This document shows positions 17,092-26,131 of a stretch of DNA of 64,000 nt, one piece after another. Location of the stretch: assembly GCF_009258225.1 (NCBI RefSeq), contig NZ_CP043617.1, positions 992,001 to 1,056,000 of the forward strand, in the 5' to 3' direction. Position 1 is the first letter of the stretch, and each line of letters starts with the position of its first letter. The notes below the pieces were generated by a model. It was given only the letters and a program-made list of their open reading frames with translations, ran no database searches and was not told where the DNA came from. A program made the translations under genes and the position numbers. This stretch comes from Sulfurimonas lithotrophica. Its GTDB lineage: Bacteria; Campylobacterota; Campylobacteria; Campylobacterales; Sulfurimonadaceae.

Positions 17092-17986
17092 TAGCACTTT
17101 TAACAGCGTTTATATAGCTTAGTGTTTTGGCTTTGCCTTGATAGGCTATATCAAATGCAGTACCGTGATCTACCGAAGTTCTAACTATAGGTAAGTTTAA
17201 AGATATATTTACACTCTCATCAAAATAGAGTGCTTTTAGTGGTGTTAGACCTTGGTCATGGTACATTGCAACATAATAGTTAAAGTTTTTTCTCGCATCT
17301 GGTGTAAATGCTACATCCGGAACTAAACAACCAACATAGCGCTCAAAGCCTAGCTTGTCGTTTACACTCTTTATTGCGGCTTCTATTTCACGTTCTTCAT
17401 CACCTAAAACTCCATTGTCGCCTGCATGAGGGTTTAGTCCAAGTACGGCTATTTTTGCTTTAGGTAAAGAGGTGTCTAAATCTAAAAAGAAACTCACAAG
17501 CTTATCTTGTTTTATACTTTTGGCTACATCTTTTAAAGGTATATGCTCGGTATAAAGTGCTACAAACATCTTCTCGCAACCGAGCATCATAATGGCATCT
17601 TGTTTGAAGTGTTTGCGAAGTAGATCGGTATGACCTTTATAGTCAAGTCCTGCCAAGCTCCATGCTTCTTTGTGTATAGGCATTGTAACTACTGCATCTG
17701 CTTTATCGCTTTCGCATAGACCAATAGCTTTTATAAAGCTTTCATATGAAAATCTTCCACTATTTGCATCTATAGTAGATGGTTTTATTTCAAAGTCTGC
17801 ATCCATTTTAACAGTTTGAAAATCTTTTGGAATATCTACATTTAAAAGTTTGGCAGCGTGAGCAAGCAGTTTATCGTTGATGCAATAGACGGGTTTACAT
17901 ATTTTGGAAATCTCATTATGTGCTTTTAGTGCTATCTCTATCCCAACACCGTTAATATCACCGACACTTACTGCTATTTTTTTCAT
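17069..17986 (-). CDS. pdxA: 4-hydroxythreonine-4-phosphate dehydrogenase
   Basis: Oxidises 4-phosphohydroxy-threonine in the DXP-dependent pyridoxal phosphate pathway; its product is condensed by PdxJ, encoded just upstream. Metal-binding histidines are visible in GHTDLLRKHF, GLNPHAGDNG and YHDQGLTPLK, and VGDINGVGIEI is the N-terminal signature. 305 residues, slightly short of the 330 typical of enterics. The ATG overlaps the pdxJ stop by one base, so the pair is coupled. Confidence 0.95.
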   Translation of the reverse strand: MKKIAVSVGDINGVGIEIALKAHNEISKICKPVYCINDKLLAHAAKLLNVDIPKDFQTVKMDADFEIKPSTIDANSGRFSYESFIKAIGLCESDKADAVVTMPIHKEAWSLAGLDYKGHTDLLRKHFKQDAIMMLGCEKMFVALYTEHIPLKDVAKSIKQDKLVSFFLDLDTSLPKAKIAVLGLNPHAGDNGVLGDEEREIEAAIKSVNDKLGFERYVGCLVPDVAFTPDARKNFNYYVAMYHDQGLTPLKALYFDESVNISLNLPIVRTSVDHGTAFDIAYQGKAKTLSYINAVKSAISLCNKE

Positions 17987-18777
17987 TATCTTGTAGTTAG
18001 TTTCTTCATCTCTTTGATAGCTTCGGATAAGCCTGAAAAGACACTTCTTGCAATAATGCTTTGACCTATATTTAACTCGGTAATTTCTTCTATATCCATC
18101 ATATAATGAACGTTCGCATAATTTAATCCATGTCCAGCAGCAACTTCAAGCCCGAGTTTTTTTGCATATACAGAAGCCTCTTTTATGTTTTTTAATTCAT
18201 TTTCTAGCATTGTTTCTAATTTATAACGAGGTAGTTCCAACTCCTTTATGCTATGGTTTGAATGGGATAGATTGGCGTAAAGCATAGCAAAAATATTTGC
18301 AAATGCACCTGTATGAAGTTCAACCATTTCAGCACCCAATTCTTTTGATTTTTGCATAGCTTCCATGGTTGGATCGACAAATAAAGAAACGGGAATAAGT
18401 GAATCATGTAATTTTTCTACGGCATAACAAATTTTACTTGAGTGGTTAAAAACATCAAGTCCGCCTTCAGTAGTTACTTCTTCACGTTTTTCCGGGACAA
18501 GTGTAGCACGATGCGGTTTCATATCGCAAACTATGTCTAATATATTTTTATCTATCGCACACTCTAAATTTACGGGTAACTTAGAATTAATCATGATGTT
18601 TTTAACATCAATATCTTGTATATGTCGTCTGTCTTCTCTAAGATGTATGGTTATTTGGTCAGCTCCGCTTTCACATGCTACAAACATTGCTTGAAGAATA
18701 TCAGGGTCGTTTACACGTCTAGCTTCACGTAAAACAGCTACATGGTCTATGTTTACACCTAAGTTCATTTTACACAT
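17986..18777 (-). CDS. pdxJ: Pyridoxine 5'-phosphate synthase
   Basis: Condenses 1-deoxyxylulose 5-phosphate with 3-amino-2-oxopropyl phosphate to make PNP. The TIM-barrel motifs are GVNIDHVAVLREAR, HLREDRRHIQD, VNLECAID, LVPEKREEVTTEGG and AAGHGLNYANVHYM. Two starts compete: ATG at 18777 (MCKMNLGVN), which has AGGA six bases upstream and overlaps the acyltransferase gene by eight bases, and ATG at 18768 (MNLGVN), which looks like the family N-terminus but has no ribosome-binding site. I keep 18777. Confidence 0.94.
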   Translation of the reverse strand: MCKMNLGVNIDHVAVLREARRVNDPDILQAMFVACESGADQITIHLREDRRHIQDIDVKNIMINSKLPVNLECAIDKNILDIVCDMKPHRATLVPEKREEVTTEGGLDVFNHSSKICYAVEKLHDSLIPVSLFVDPTMEAMQKSKELGAEMVELHTGAFANIFAMLYANLSHSNHSIKELELPRYKLETMLENELKNIKEASVYAKKLGLEVAAGHGLNYANVHYMMDIEEITELNIGQSIIARSVFSGLSEAIKEMKKLTTR

Positions 18778-19468
18778 TTAAAATCCTATATACAAATTTT
18801 TTATATTTTTGTTCAAGCTCATTATGTTCAATTTCATCTCCAAAATGCACTTCAACTATCTTTTTATTTTTAAATGGTGCGTGTTTAAAAACACTCTCCA
18901 AAGTATCGTTAATAAAGACCGGTACTATATCAAGCTTATTTGATCTTGCTATTTTTTGAGCACCGGGTTGAAATTCTAATATATTATTGCTTTTATTTCT
19001 CTCCCCTTCGGGGAAAATATATATATTTACATCATTATCTTTATCCAGAGAGTGTTTTATTTTTTTAAAAAAACTAATGAGACCTTTTTTCTTCTCAAGA
19101 TCAACACTAATATTTCCGCTATATTTAAAAAAGTCACCGTAAAAAGCGTTAAACAACTCCTCTTTAGCTATCCAAAGACCTGATTTATTATGTTTGGAAA
19201 AGATACTTTCCATAATTATTATATCTAAAAGCGATCGATGGTTGATAATATAAAGTTTATGATTTTTTTTTGGTAAAGAACCATATATTTTAATATCGAT
19301 ATTTAAATATTTCAAAATATTATTTGCATATGCTTGACGGTCTTTTGATAGCTGGATATGTGCTTGTTTATGAGTTATAAAGGGATGCTTATATGTTCTT
19401 TTAAATATTTTTATATATTTATATCCGAGTTTAATCATATATGGGTATTTGATAAGTTTTTTAATCAT
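18770..19468 (-). CDS. plsC: 1-acyl-glycerol-3-phosphate acyltransferase-like protein
   Basis: Membrane-associated acyltransferase of 232 residues, probably acylating lysophosphatidate in phospholipid synthesis. The HX4D catalytic box is INHRSLLDI and the glycerophosphate-binding motif is FPEGERNKS (FPEGTR type); GAQKIARSNKLDIVPVFI follows as expected. No strong N-terminal membrane span is present, but the first 40 residues are basic and amphipathic. Located between the small lipoprotein gene and pdxJ in the same orientation. Other PLSAT-family substrates are possible. Confidence 0.85.
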   Translation of the reverse strand: MIKKLIKYPYMIKLGYKYIKIFKRTYKHPFITHKQAHIQLSKDRQAYANNILKYLNIDIKIYGSLPKKNHKLYIINHRSLLDIIIMESIFSKHNKSGLWIAKEELFNAFYGDFFKYSGNISVDLEKKKGLISFFKKIKHSLDKDNDVNIYIFPEGERNKSNNILEFQPGAQKIARSNKLDIVPVFINDTLESVFKHAPFKNKKIVEVHFGDEIEHNELEQKYKKFVYRILNV

Positions 19469-19504
19469 CGGATTTAAACTTTTCTATACCCTTAAGCATA
19501 TATA

Positions 19505-19606
19505 TTATTTAGACCTGTGAAGAGGATGTTGATAATCATTACGTTCACATGCAGTAAACATAGAAGCAATAGCTAAAGCTAATATCGATGTTATTATGAT
19601 TTTCAT
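19505..19606 (-). CDS. 33-residue putative lipoprotein
   Basis: Short gene reading MKIIITSILALAIASMF, then TAC and the tail ERNDYQHPLHRSK. It has a Lys-start, a hydrophobic core and a FTAC lipobox, so the mature product would be a 14-residue lipopeptide starting at Cys20, positively charged and His-containing. AAGGATAA lies seven bases before the ATG on the minus strand, and the gene sits between two co-directional genes (44 bases after the DUF255 stop, 36 bases before the acyltransferase start). Its size and build resemble entericidin-like small lipoproteins, but no homology is claimed. Confidence 0.7.
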   Translation of the reverse strand: MKIIITSILALAIASMFTACERNDYQHPLHRSK

Positions 19607-19650
19607 GCTTATTATCCTTACTATAAATTAATTTAAAAACACTATTTTAG

Positions 19651-21579
19651 CTAAATAGAGTTAATTATTAGCTTATCTAATTGGTCTAAATCATCTGTAG
19701 AAGAGAAGCAACTTTTATCTCCGCAGATTAAATATTCACTGTTTGAATCAGATTTTAGCAATATAAACGGATATTTTAATGCACTTAGTTTATCTATATG
19801 GTTGCTTAGATTGTCTTGAGTTGATTTAATAATTCTTTCACCCTTTGTATATCTAAGAACCTGTTCTAGCATTTTTGGATATAGAACCGGGCGTCTTGCC
19901 AATTCATATGAATTATATTCAAGCGTTTTAAATGCAAAATGTGCGTATTTCTCATCTTCTATTATACTGCTTAGGCTAAACATGGCTTCAATAATGACCG
20001 CTACGCTTGAAGTATATGTATTATCCGATATTTCGGCTTTTGTTTCAAAGTCCATATCGCTAAAATTCCATACGCCGTTTTTATAAAACTTTTCAAGTGC
20101 AATATTTATAAATCTTTGTGCTTGTATAAGATATATATCTTTGCCAGTATATTTATAAGCACTCATTATTGCATCTGCTAAAAATGCGTAGTCTTCTAAA
20201 AATGCCTCAATCTTAGGAGTCTTGTGAATGAGTGTGGTATGGTAGAGCTTTTCATCTATATACATTGTTTTTAAAAGCTCATTTAGCGAATTAACGGCTA
20301 TCTTATTATATTTATTGTCTATACTACCTAAAATAAATAATGATTTAAGCATCATTGCCGACCATGAAGTTTGAACTTTTTTATCTATAAACGGATACTC
20401 TCTATCTTTGCGAATATTCTGAAGTATAGTCTTTATTTCAGCAAATTCTTCAGGGGCATCTGCATCTATTCTAATTATATTTTTGCCTTCAAAATTTCCC
20501 GTTTGCGTTACTCCGAGCTGTTTGAGTACTTTATCTACGTTTTCATATTTATCGTTTAGTGCCTGTTTTACTTCATCGTATGTATATATAAAGTAAGAAC
20601 CTTCTTCGCCTTGACTGTCAGCATCGCTTGCGGAGTAAAAAAGTCCATTTTCACTCATAAAGTTAAGCCAAAAGTCAGCAATACTTTTTGCAATACTTAA
20701 GTGTTGTTCATCTTTATAAATCAAGTATGTTTTAGTATATACTTCACACAATAAAGCATTGTCGTAAAGCATCTTTTCAAAGTGCGGTACCAACCATCTC
20801 TCATCAACGCTGTACCTGCAAAATCCGCCGTCTATCAAGTCGTATATACCGCCTTTTGACATATTGTTTAAGGTATCTAATAGCATCGCACGAGCAGCTT
20901 TGTCATCATAGAGTCTGTCTATCGTTAAAAGTGTGTTTAAGGTATTGGCTTGGGGAAATTTCGGCGATACCGAAAAACCTCCAAATCTTGGGTCATAATT
21001 GTTTTTTACCTGATGTAAAAAATTTTTGTAAAAATCCTCTTTTAAGAGAGTTGCTTCTTTTGGATGTTCATAATGGTTTATAAAACCTTCAACTTCATCC
21101 GCATTTTTATAAAGTTGTTCATCGTTTTCATTTATTTTTTGAGCTATCAGTTTTGTCAGTTCAATAAAACCCATCCCTTCTATGGAACCTGCCCTTGATT
21201 CAGGCGGTATATAAGTCCCTGCAAAAAACGGCTTGTTCTGCGGTGTACAAAAAATTGAGGTAGGCCAACCGCCAGGACGACGGTTAAGAAGCATATGTAC
21301 CTCTTGAAAGTGTTTATCTATATCGGGTCTTTCTTCACGGTCAACTTTTATAGATACAAAGTTTTCATTTAGTATCTTTGCACACTCCTCATTTTCAAAT
21401 ACATTTTCTTCCATAACATGACACCAATGACATGATGAATATCCTATACTTATAAATATAGCTTTATTTTCTTTTTGTGCTTTTTCAAATGCTTCATCAC
21501 ACCAAGGATACCAATCTACAGGATTGTTTTTATGTTGTTGAAGATATGGAGAATCTTCGTATGTTAGTTTGTTCGACAT
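19651..21579 (-). CDS. DUF255 thioredoxin-fold protein (YyaL/SPATA20 family)
   Basis: About 642 residues. The N-terminal thioredoxin-like domain has [11 protein letters not shown] (CxxC active site) and [11 protein letters not shown], with [15 protein letters not shown] just before it; the rest is an (alpha/alpha)6-barrel-like region with [20 protein letters not shown]. Widely conserved cytoplasmic family with unknown reaction. The start at 21579 ([12 protein letters not shown]) is preferred to 21588 because AAGGTGG is nine bases upstream of it and would touch the other. Probably the first gene of the operon DUF255, lipoprotein, plsC, pdxJ, pdxA. Confidence 0.9.
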   Translation of the reverse strand: MSNKLTYEDSPYLQQHKNNPVDWYPWCDEAFEKAQKENKAIFISIGYSSCHWCHVMEENVFENEECAKILNENFVSIKVDREERPDIDKHFQEVHMLLNRRPGGWPTSIFCTPQNKPFFAGTYIPPESRAGSIEGMGFIELTKLIAQKINENDEQLYKNADEVEGFINHYEHPKEATLLKEDFYKNFLHQVKNNYDPRFGGFSVSPKFPQANTLNTLLTIDRLYDDKAARAMLLDTLNNMSKGGIYDLIDGGFCRYSVDERWLVPHFEKMLYDNALLCEVYTKTYLIYKDEQHLSIAKSIADFWLNFMSENGLFYSASDADSQGEEGSYFIYTYDEVKQALNDKYENVDKVLKQLGVTQTGNFEGKNIIRIDADAPEEFAEIKTILQNIRKDREYPFIDKKVQTSWSAMMLKSLFILGSIDNKYNKIAVNSLNELLKTMYIDEKLYHTTLIHKTPKIEAFLEDYAFLADAIMSAYKYTGKDIYLIQAQRFINIALEKFYKNGVWNFSDMDFETKAEISDNTYTSSVAVIIEAMFSLSSIIEDEKYAHFAFKTLEYNSYELARRPVLYPKMLEQVLRYTKGERIIKSTQDNLSNHIDKLSALKYPFILLKSDSNSEYLICGDKSCFSSTDDLDQLDKLIINSI

Positions 21580-21664
21580 TATATTCATCCACCTTTATAT
21601 ATAAAACCGCTAGTTATAGGAGTATTTATTTTTTGGTATTTTATGTAAATAATATTAATATTTT

Positions 21665-21682
21665 TTGAAAAAAAGTTTTCAA
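21665..21682. promoter_or_regulatory. Inverted repeat over the -35 position of the M15 gene
   Basis: TTGAAAA and its exact complement TTTTCAA, separated by AAAG. It ends 14 bases before the TATAAT at 21697, so it covers the -35 position and is a candidate operator in the divergent region between the DUF255 and peptidase genes. Confidence 0.35.
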
Positions 21683-21696
21683 TATATATTTTTAGT

Positions 21697-21702
21697 TATA
21701 AT
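21697..21702 (+). promoter_or_regulatory. -10 element directly before the M15 peptidase start
   Basis: Perfect TATAAT whose last base lies eight bases before the ATG at 21710. The expected transcription start (near 21709) falls at the start codon, pointing to a leaderless or nearly leaderless mRNA; no ribosome-binding site is present. Confidence 0.5.
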
Positions 21703-21709
21703 AACGCTT

Positions 21710-22450
21710 ATGAAAAGAAGAGATTTTTTATTAACTTCAATATTGACACCAGTCTTTGCAAAAAATTTGTTGGCCAACGATACGGATATTTATTTAACGG
21801 CTAATGAATGGAGAACTTTAGTTACTCTAAACCAAAGATTAAAAAGATTAAGACGGTATGTAGGCTTTGCAAACTTTAATATTATCTCTTATACGAGTGC
21901 ATTGTATTATGGAAGAAACTATAGTAGAATCGGAGAATTTAGCAAAGAGGAATTGAACCTAATTGACAAACTCTTCCATGAAAGACCTTCGCAGTACGGT
22001 TTTTTCGGTATTAAAACCTGTGAAAATATAGAGAATGAAATCCTTTTAAAAGATGTTAGCAAAATTCCATATACGGGACACTATCTGTTTAAAGGGCAGC
22101 CTGAAAAAGACTATAAAAACCTTTTAGCAGATGTTGGTCCAACGCTTATTCTTACATCGGGTGTTAGAAACGTAATAAAACAGTTGAGTCTTTATGTAAA
22201 TAAAATATACTATTTAAACGGAAATGTGACTCAAGCGAGTAACAGTATAGCACCTCCTGCATACTCATATCATACGATTAGTGATTTTGATGTAGGTAGA
22301 AAAGGGTGGGGATATAAAAATTTTACGGCGGACTTTGCTACGACGGATGAATTTTATAAAATGAGGGAACTTGATTATATCGGTATGAGATACGATAAAA
22401 ATAATAATGACGGAGTAAGATTTGAGCCATGGCATGTTGAAGTTATTTAG
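21710..22450 (+). CDS. VanY-type D-alanyl-D-alanine carboxypeptidase (M15), Tat-type signal
   Basis: Peptidoglycan-trimming metallopeptidase of about 246 residues. Zinc-site motifs of the M15B family are present: SYHTISDFDVG (His188, Asp194) and EPWHVE (Glu239, His242). The N-terminus MKRRDFLLTSILTP has a twin-arginine motif followed by a short hydrophobic stretch, so export by Tat is likely. The start at 21710 is chosen because upstream codons (to TTG at 21665) include the promoter. Its last 17 bases overlap the Csd4-like gene, so two peptidoglycan carboxypeptidases are made from one transcript. Confidence 0.82.
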   Translation: MKRRDFLLTSILTPVFAKNLLANDTDIYLTANEWRTLVTLNQRLKRLRRYVGFANFNIISYTSALYYGRNYSRIGEFSKEELNLIDKLFHERPSQYGFFGIKTCENIENEILLKDVSKIPYTGHYLFKGQPEKDYKNLLADVGPTLILTSGVRNVIKQLSLYVNKIYYLNGNVTQASNSIAPPAYSYHTISDFDVGRKGWGYKNFTADFATTDEFYKMRELDYIGMRYDKNNNDGVRFEPWHVEVI

Positions 22451-23726
22451 TCTGCTTTTTTTAGTTTCAACTGCACTTTTTTCTTCTACTAAAAGTTACG
22501 ATTTTAACCTTATTAAAAAAGGTATTGATGACAACAATACGCTTTTGGTTATTGGCGGCATCCAGGGTGATGAGCCCGGAGGTTTTTTGTCCGCATCTCT
22601 GCTTGTAACACACTATGAGATAACAAAAGGTTCTGTTTGGATAGTTCCAAATCTTAATTTTTACTCCATTATAAAAAGAAGTCGCGGACCTTTTGGGGAT
22701 ATGAACAGAAAATTTGCCGAACTCTCCTGTAATGACCCTGAATATGATATAGTTCAAAGAATTAAAGGGTATATAAAAGAAGATAACGTAAAGCTAGTCG
22801 TAAATTTGCATGACGGAAGCGGCTTTTATCGTCCACAGTATATTGACAAACTTCATTCTCCGTATAGATGGGGGCAATGTTCTATCGTAGATCAAGAAAA
22901 AATAGATGCTAAATACGGTAATTTAAAAGAGATATCCGAACAAGTCGTAAATTATGTTAATAAGTATTTAATGAAAGATGAACATAAGTATCATGTTCAT
23001 AATACAAGAACAAACGAGGGTGATGAAGAGATGGCAAAAACCCTTACATATTTTGCCATAAATAATTCAAAAGCTGCTTTTGGTAATGAAGCCAGCAAAA
23101 GTTTAAGTACGCATCAAAGAGTTTATTATCATCTTTTGGCTTTAGAGAAATATATGCAAATTATGGGTATAGAGTATAAAAGAAAATTTAATATGAACTC
23201 TAAAGGTGTATATGCAGCTATAAATAATGATATATATATATCAATGTATGATAATAAAATAAAACTCCCCCTTAGTAAAATTAGAAACTATTTAAGATAT
23301 TTCCCGATTAAAAAAGACCAAGAAGTAAAATTTCGTGCAAGTAATCCTCTTTTAACTATTGTTCAAAAAGATAATGAATATACTATCCAATACGGAAATA
23401 GAAGGCTCTCAAGATTAAAAGCCGATTATATGGAACATGATGAGTATAGACCCGAAGTAGAATTTCTGGTTGACGGTATAGAAAAAGATGTGAAATTCGG
23501 AGATATAGTTGAGGTAGAAGAAAACTTTCTGGTAAGAAACGATAATGCTTACAGGGTAAATGTTATAGGCTTTACGACAAACTCCAAAAAAGAGACCGAT
23601 ATGAAAATAAAGAAAAATCAGATTGCTAAAAAATTTTCAATAGATAAAAGCGGCGATATATATAGGGTAGAGTATTACAAAGAAGACAAATTCGCAGGAA
23701 TGGTCCTAATTAAATTTAAAAGTTAA
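22434..23726 (+). CDS. Csd4/Pgp1-like D,L-carboxypeptidase (M14), cell-shape determinant
   Basis: Periplasmic zinc carboxypeptidase that in Helicobacter (Csd4) and Campylobacter (Pgp1) trims peptidoglycan tripeptides to dipeptides and is needed for helical shape. The 430 residues start with a signal peptide (MLKLFSLLFLVSTALFSS). Zinc ligands match the Csd4 pattern with Gln in place of the usual His: GGIQGDEPGG (Gln44, Glu47) and NLHDGSGFY (His126); the catalytic Glu is in FGNEASKS (Glu219). C-terminal beta domains follow. The ATG at 22434 lies inside the upstream gene; a TTG at 22422 is the longer alternative. Confidence 0.88.
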   Translation: MLKLFSLLFLVSTALFSSTKSYDFNLIKKGIDDNNTLLVIGGIQGDEPGGFLSASLLVTHYEITKGSVWIVPNLNFYSIIKRSRGPFGDMNRKFAELSCNDPEYDIVQRIKGYIKEDNVKLVVNLHDGSGFYRPQYIDKLHSPYRWGQCSIVDQEKIDAKYGNLKEISEQVVNYVNKYLMKDEHKYHVHNTRTNEGDEEMAKTLTYFAINNSKAAFGNEASKSLSTHQRVYYHLLALEKYMQIMGIEYKRKFNMNSKGVYAAINNDIYISMYDNKIKLPLSKIRNYLRYFPIKKDQEVKFRASNPLLTIVQKDNEYTIQYGNRRLSRLKADYMEHDEYRPEVEFLVDGIEKDVKFGDIVEVEENFLVRNDNAYRVNVIGFTTNSKKETDMKIKKNQIAKKFSIDKSGDIYRVEYYKEDKFAGMVLIKFKS

Positions 23727-23749
23727 ACCTTTAATTTATAAAATGTGAT

Positions 23750-23755
23750 TATAAT
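23750..23755 (+). promoter_or_regulatory. -10 element of the dsbD promoter
   Basis: Perfect TATAAT in the sequence ATGTGATTATAATGTGATTT, with TG upstream; the octamer ATGTGATT is repeated on both sides of the -10 with 11-base spacing. The dsbD ATG is 27 bases downstream and has GAGGA seven bases before it. Confidence 0.5.
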
Positions 23756-23782
23756 GTGATTTAATTATTTTGAGGATATTTT

Positions 23783-25585
23783 ATGATGAAAAAATTGTTA
23801 CTATTATTTTTCGCAGCTATTTCACTTATAGCGGCTCCAAAATTTTTGATGCCCGAAGATGCATTTAAACCAAGTGCTGAAGTAAATGAAAAAAATCAAA
23901 TAGTTGCCAAAATAGAGATAGCAAAAGATATATATCTTTATGAAGAGTCTATAAAACTTGAAGTTCCAAGCGAGAGCGGTCTAGTTATAGCAAATATTGA
24001 ATCTCCCAAGTCAATTGATCATTATGGAGATATGGCATATACGACAAGTCCTACTTTTATAATAGATTTAGAAAAAAATGCAGATATTAGCGGTGTCAAA
24101 GAGATTGAATTTAAACTATCTTATCAAGGCTGTTCTGAACAAGGACTTTGTTATGAACCATATACGGATGCTTTTAAATTAAAAATTGATACAAATAAGC
24201 TTAGTAGCAGTAAAACAAAAGCATTAAAAACTTTAGATGTAAAAAAAGAAAAAAGTCAAAATAAACAGACAGAGATTAAACAGATAGATACTAAAGAAAA
24301 ATCTGAAACAGATATGATTGCAGATGTAATAAAAAATAGTAGTTTATGGGTAATACTTTTAACTTTTTTCGGTTTTGGATTATTATTGTCTTTAACACCG
24401 TGTGTATTTCCTATGATTCCGATAATATCGGGCGTTATAGTTTCTCAATGTAAAAATGAAGGTAGATGCAAGGCATTTACAATGTCGCTTATCTATGTAC
24501 TTGCAATGAGTGTGGCATATACTATCGCGGGTGTATTAGCAGGAATGTTTGGAGCTAATCTGCAAGCCGCTCTTCAAAACCCTTATGTTATTTTTGCATT
24601 TGCCGGTGTATTTGTGGCATTAGCATTTTCTATGTTTGGATTTTATGAGCTTAAAATTCCCGATAGTATTGTAAGCAAAGTCAGCACTACGGGAGAGAAA
24701 AAAGGCGGATTTGCAGGTGTGGCGGTCATGGGCTTTTTATCTGCTTTAATTGTCGGACCTTGTGTGGCAGCACCGCTTGCAGGTGCACTTGTATATATTG
24801 GGCAAACAGGAGATGCCGTTCTTGGCGGGGCAGCTTTATTCTCTATGAGTTTGGGTATGGGAATTCCACTTATTCTTATCGGTACTAGTGCAGGTAAGTT
24901 TATGCCAAAACCGGGTGAATGGATGACACTTGTAAATGCATTCTTCGGTGTAACAATGATAATTATAGCTATCTGGATGTTAGAGCGTATATTGGATAGT
25001 ACAATCACTATGCTTGCATATTCATTTACAGGGATATCTTTTGCATATTATCTTGGTCTTTTTGATAGTGAAAAAACACATCACCATGTTAAAAAGTCTA
25101 TAGCTATGATTATATTTATATATTCTTTAGCATTATTTGTAGGTGTTCTTGGCGGTTCAAGCTCTATGGGTAAACCATTAGAGGTTTTTAAAGCTTCAGC
25201 TTCTTCTTCATTTGTAAAACAAACATCTTCACATAAAGAGTTTAAAGTAGTTAAAAATATTCCTGAGTTAGATGCTTTGCTAGAAGAAAATAAAGGAAAA
25301 AAGATACTTATTGATTTTAGTGCCCAGTGGTGTACGTCTTGTAAAGAGTTAGAACATATCACTTTTGCAGATGAAGCCGTTAGAACTAAGATGGATAAGT
25401 TTGTTTTAATCAAAGCCGATATCACGGAAAATACAGATAAACAAAAAGCCTTAAGTGCCAAATACGGTGTATTTGGACCGCCTGTGATTATATTTATATC
25501 TGAGGCGGGTGATGTTATAGATTCAAAAACCATTGTCGGTTTTATTGAACCGGAACCTTTTTTAAAGCATCTTCAAAGTATCTAA
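23783..25585 (+). CDS. dsbD: Thiol:disulfide interchange protein DsbD
   Basis: Moves electrons from cytoplasmic thioredoxin to periplasmic proteins, used for disulfide isomerisation and cytochrome c maturation. 600 residues: signal peptide (to about 19), N-terminal alpha domain with the Cys117/Cys123 pair (QGCSEQGLCYEP), eight-span DsbD core from about 190 to 470 with Cys207 (LTPCVFPMIPI) and Cys327 (VGPCVAAPLAGAL), and a C-terminal thioredoxin domain with WCTSC (Cys517/Cys520). All six redox cysteines are present. It can feed the CcsBA cytochrome system encoded at 60.5 kb. Confidence 0.95.
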   Translation: MMKKLLLLFFAAISLIAAPKFLMPEDAFKPSAEVNEKNQIVAKIEIAKDIYLYEESIKLEVPSESGLVIANIESPKSIDHYGDMAYTTSPTFIIDLEKNADISGVKEIEFKLSYQGCSEQGLCYEPYTDAFKLKIDTNKLSSSKTKALKTLDVKKEKSQNKQTEIKQIDTKEKSETDMIADVIKNSSLWVILLTFFGFGLLLSLTPCVFPMIPIISGVIVSQCKNEGRCKAFTMSLIYVLAMSVAYTIAGVLAGMFGANLQAALQNPYVIFAFAGVFVALAFSMFGFYELKIPDSIVSKVSTTGEKKGGFAGVAVMGFLSALIVGPCVAAPLAGALVYIGQTGDAVLGGAALFSMSLGMGIPLILIGTSAGKFMPKPGEWMTLVNAFFGVTMIIIAIWMLERILDSTITMLAYSFTGISFAYYLGLFDSEKTHHHVKKSIAMIIFIYSLALFVGVLGGSSSMGKPLEVFKASASSSFVKQTSSHKEFKVVKNIPELDALLEENKGKKILIDFSAQWCTSCKELEHITFADEAVRTKMDKFVLIKADITENTDKQKALSAKYGVFGPPVIIFISEAGDVIDSKTIVGFIEPEPFLKHLQSI

Positions 25586-26131
25586 ATGAGTTTTAATTTA
25601 GACGAGAGTGAAAAAAATTTACTAAAAAATATAGCAAGAGACACACTTTTTGAAGCCGTAATAAACGGCAAAAAGTTTGAAGTAGATGCTACAGAACTTT
25701 CACAAAATCTAAAGACAAATGTCGGTGCATTTGTAACTCTTTATAAAAATAAACAACTTCGTGGATGCATAGGGATTTTTGAGCCAAATGAACCTTTATA
25801 TGAGGTAGTTAGAAATATGGCTATATCTTCCGCATTTCACGATACTAGATTTAATCCCGTAAGCGAAGATGAGTTAGAGGATATAGAGATAGAGATATCT
25901 GTTTTAACTCCAAGAAAAAAGATAAGCTCTTTGGATGACATAGTTATCGGAAGAGACGGCATATATATACAAAAAGGATCAAGAAGCGGTACTTATCTGC
26001 CCCATGTTGCAATACAAATGGGTTGGGATGCAGAAGAGTTTGTAAGCAGTTGTGCACTTGAAAAAGCCGGAATAAGTTTTGATGAAATTAACGAAGCTGA
26101 TATATTTACATATCAATCTATAGTCTTCTAA
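25586..26131 (+). CDS. AMMECR1-domain protein
   Basis: 181 residues, an AMMECR1-family domain, conserved from archaea to humans with no proven enzymatic role. Typical blocks are GAFVTLYKNKQLRGCIGIFEP (its core, LRGCIG, is the family hallmark), AFHDTRFNPVSEDELEDIEIE, and the C-terminal LPHVAIQMGWDAEEF. The ATG follows the dsbD stop directly, so the two are cotranscribed. The radical SAM and MEMO partners found beside this domain in other genomes are not here. Its end overlaps the protoglobin gene on the other strand by four bases. Confidence 0.88.
   Translation: MSFNLDESEKNLLKNIARDTLFEAVINGKKFEVDATELSQNLKTNVGAFVTLYKNKQLRGCIGIFEPNEPLYEVVRNMAISSAFHDTRFNPVSEDELEDIEIEISVLTPRKKISSLDDIVIGRDGIYIQKGSRSGTYLPHVAIQMGWDAEEFVSSCALEKAGISFDEINEADIFTYQSIVF

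Noticed and set aside
24643-25008. 121-codon minus-strand ORF inside dsbD
   Set aside because: Antisense to membrane spans of dsbD, Pro/Ala/Ile biased composition that mirrors the real gene.
25081-25533. 150-codon minus-strand ORF inside dsbD
   Set aside because: Fully antisense to the thioredoxin domain and last spans of dsbD; no ribosome-binding site and no recognisable domain.
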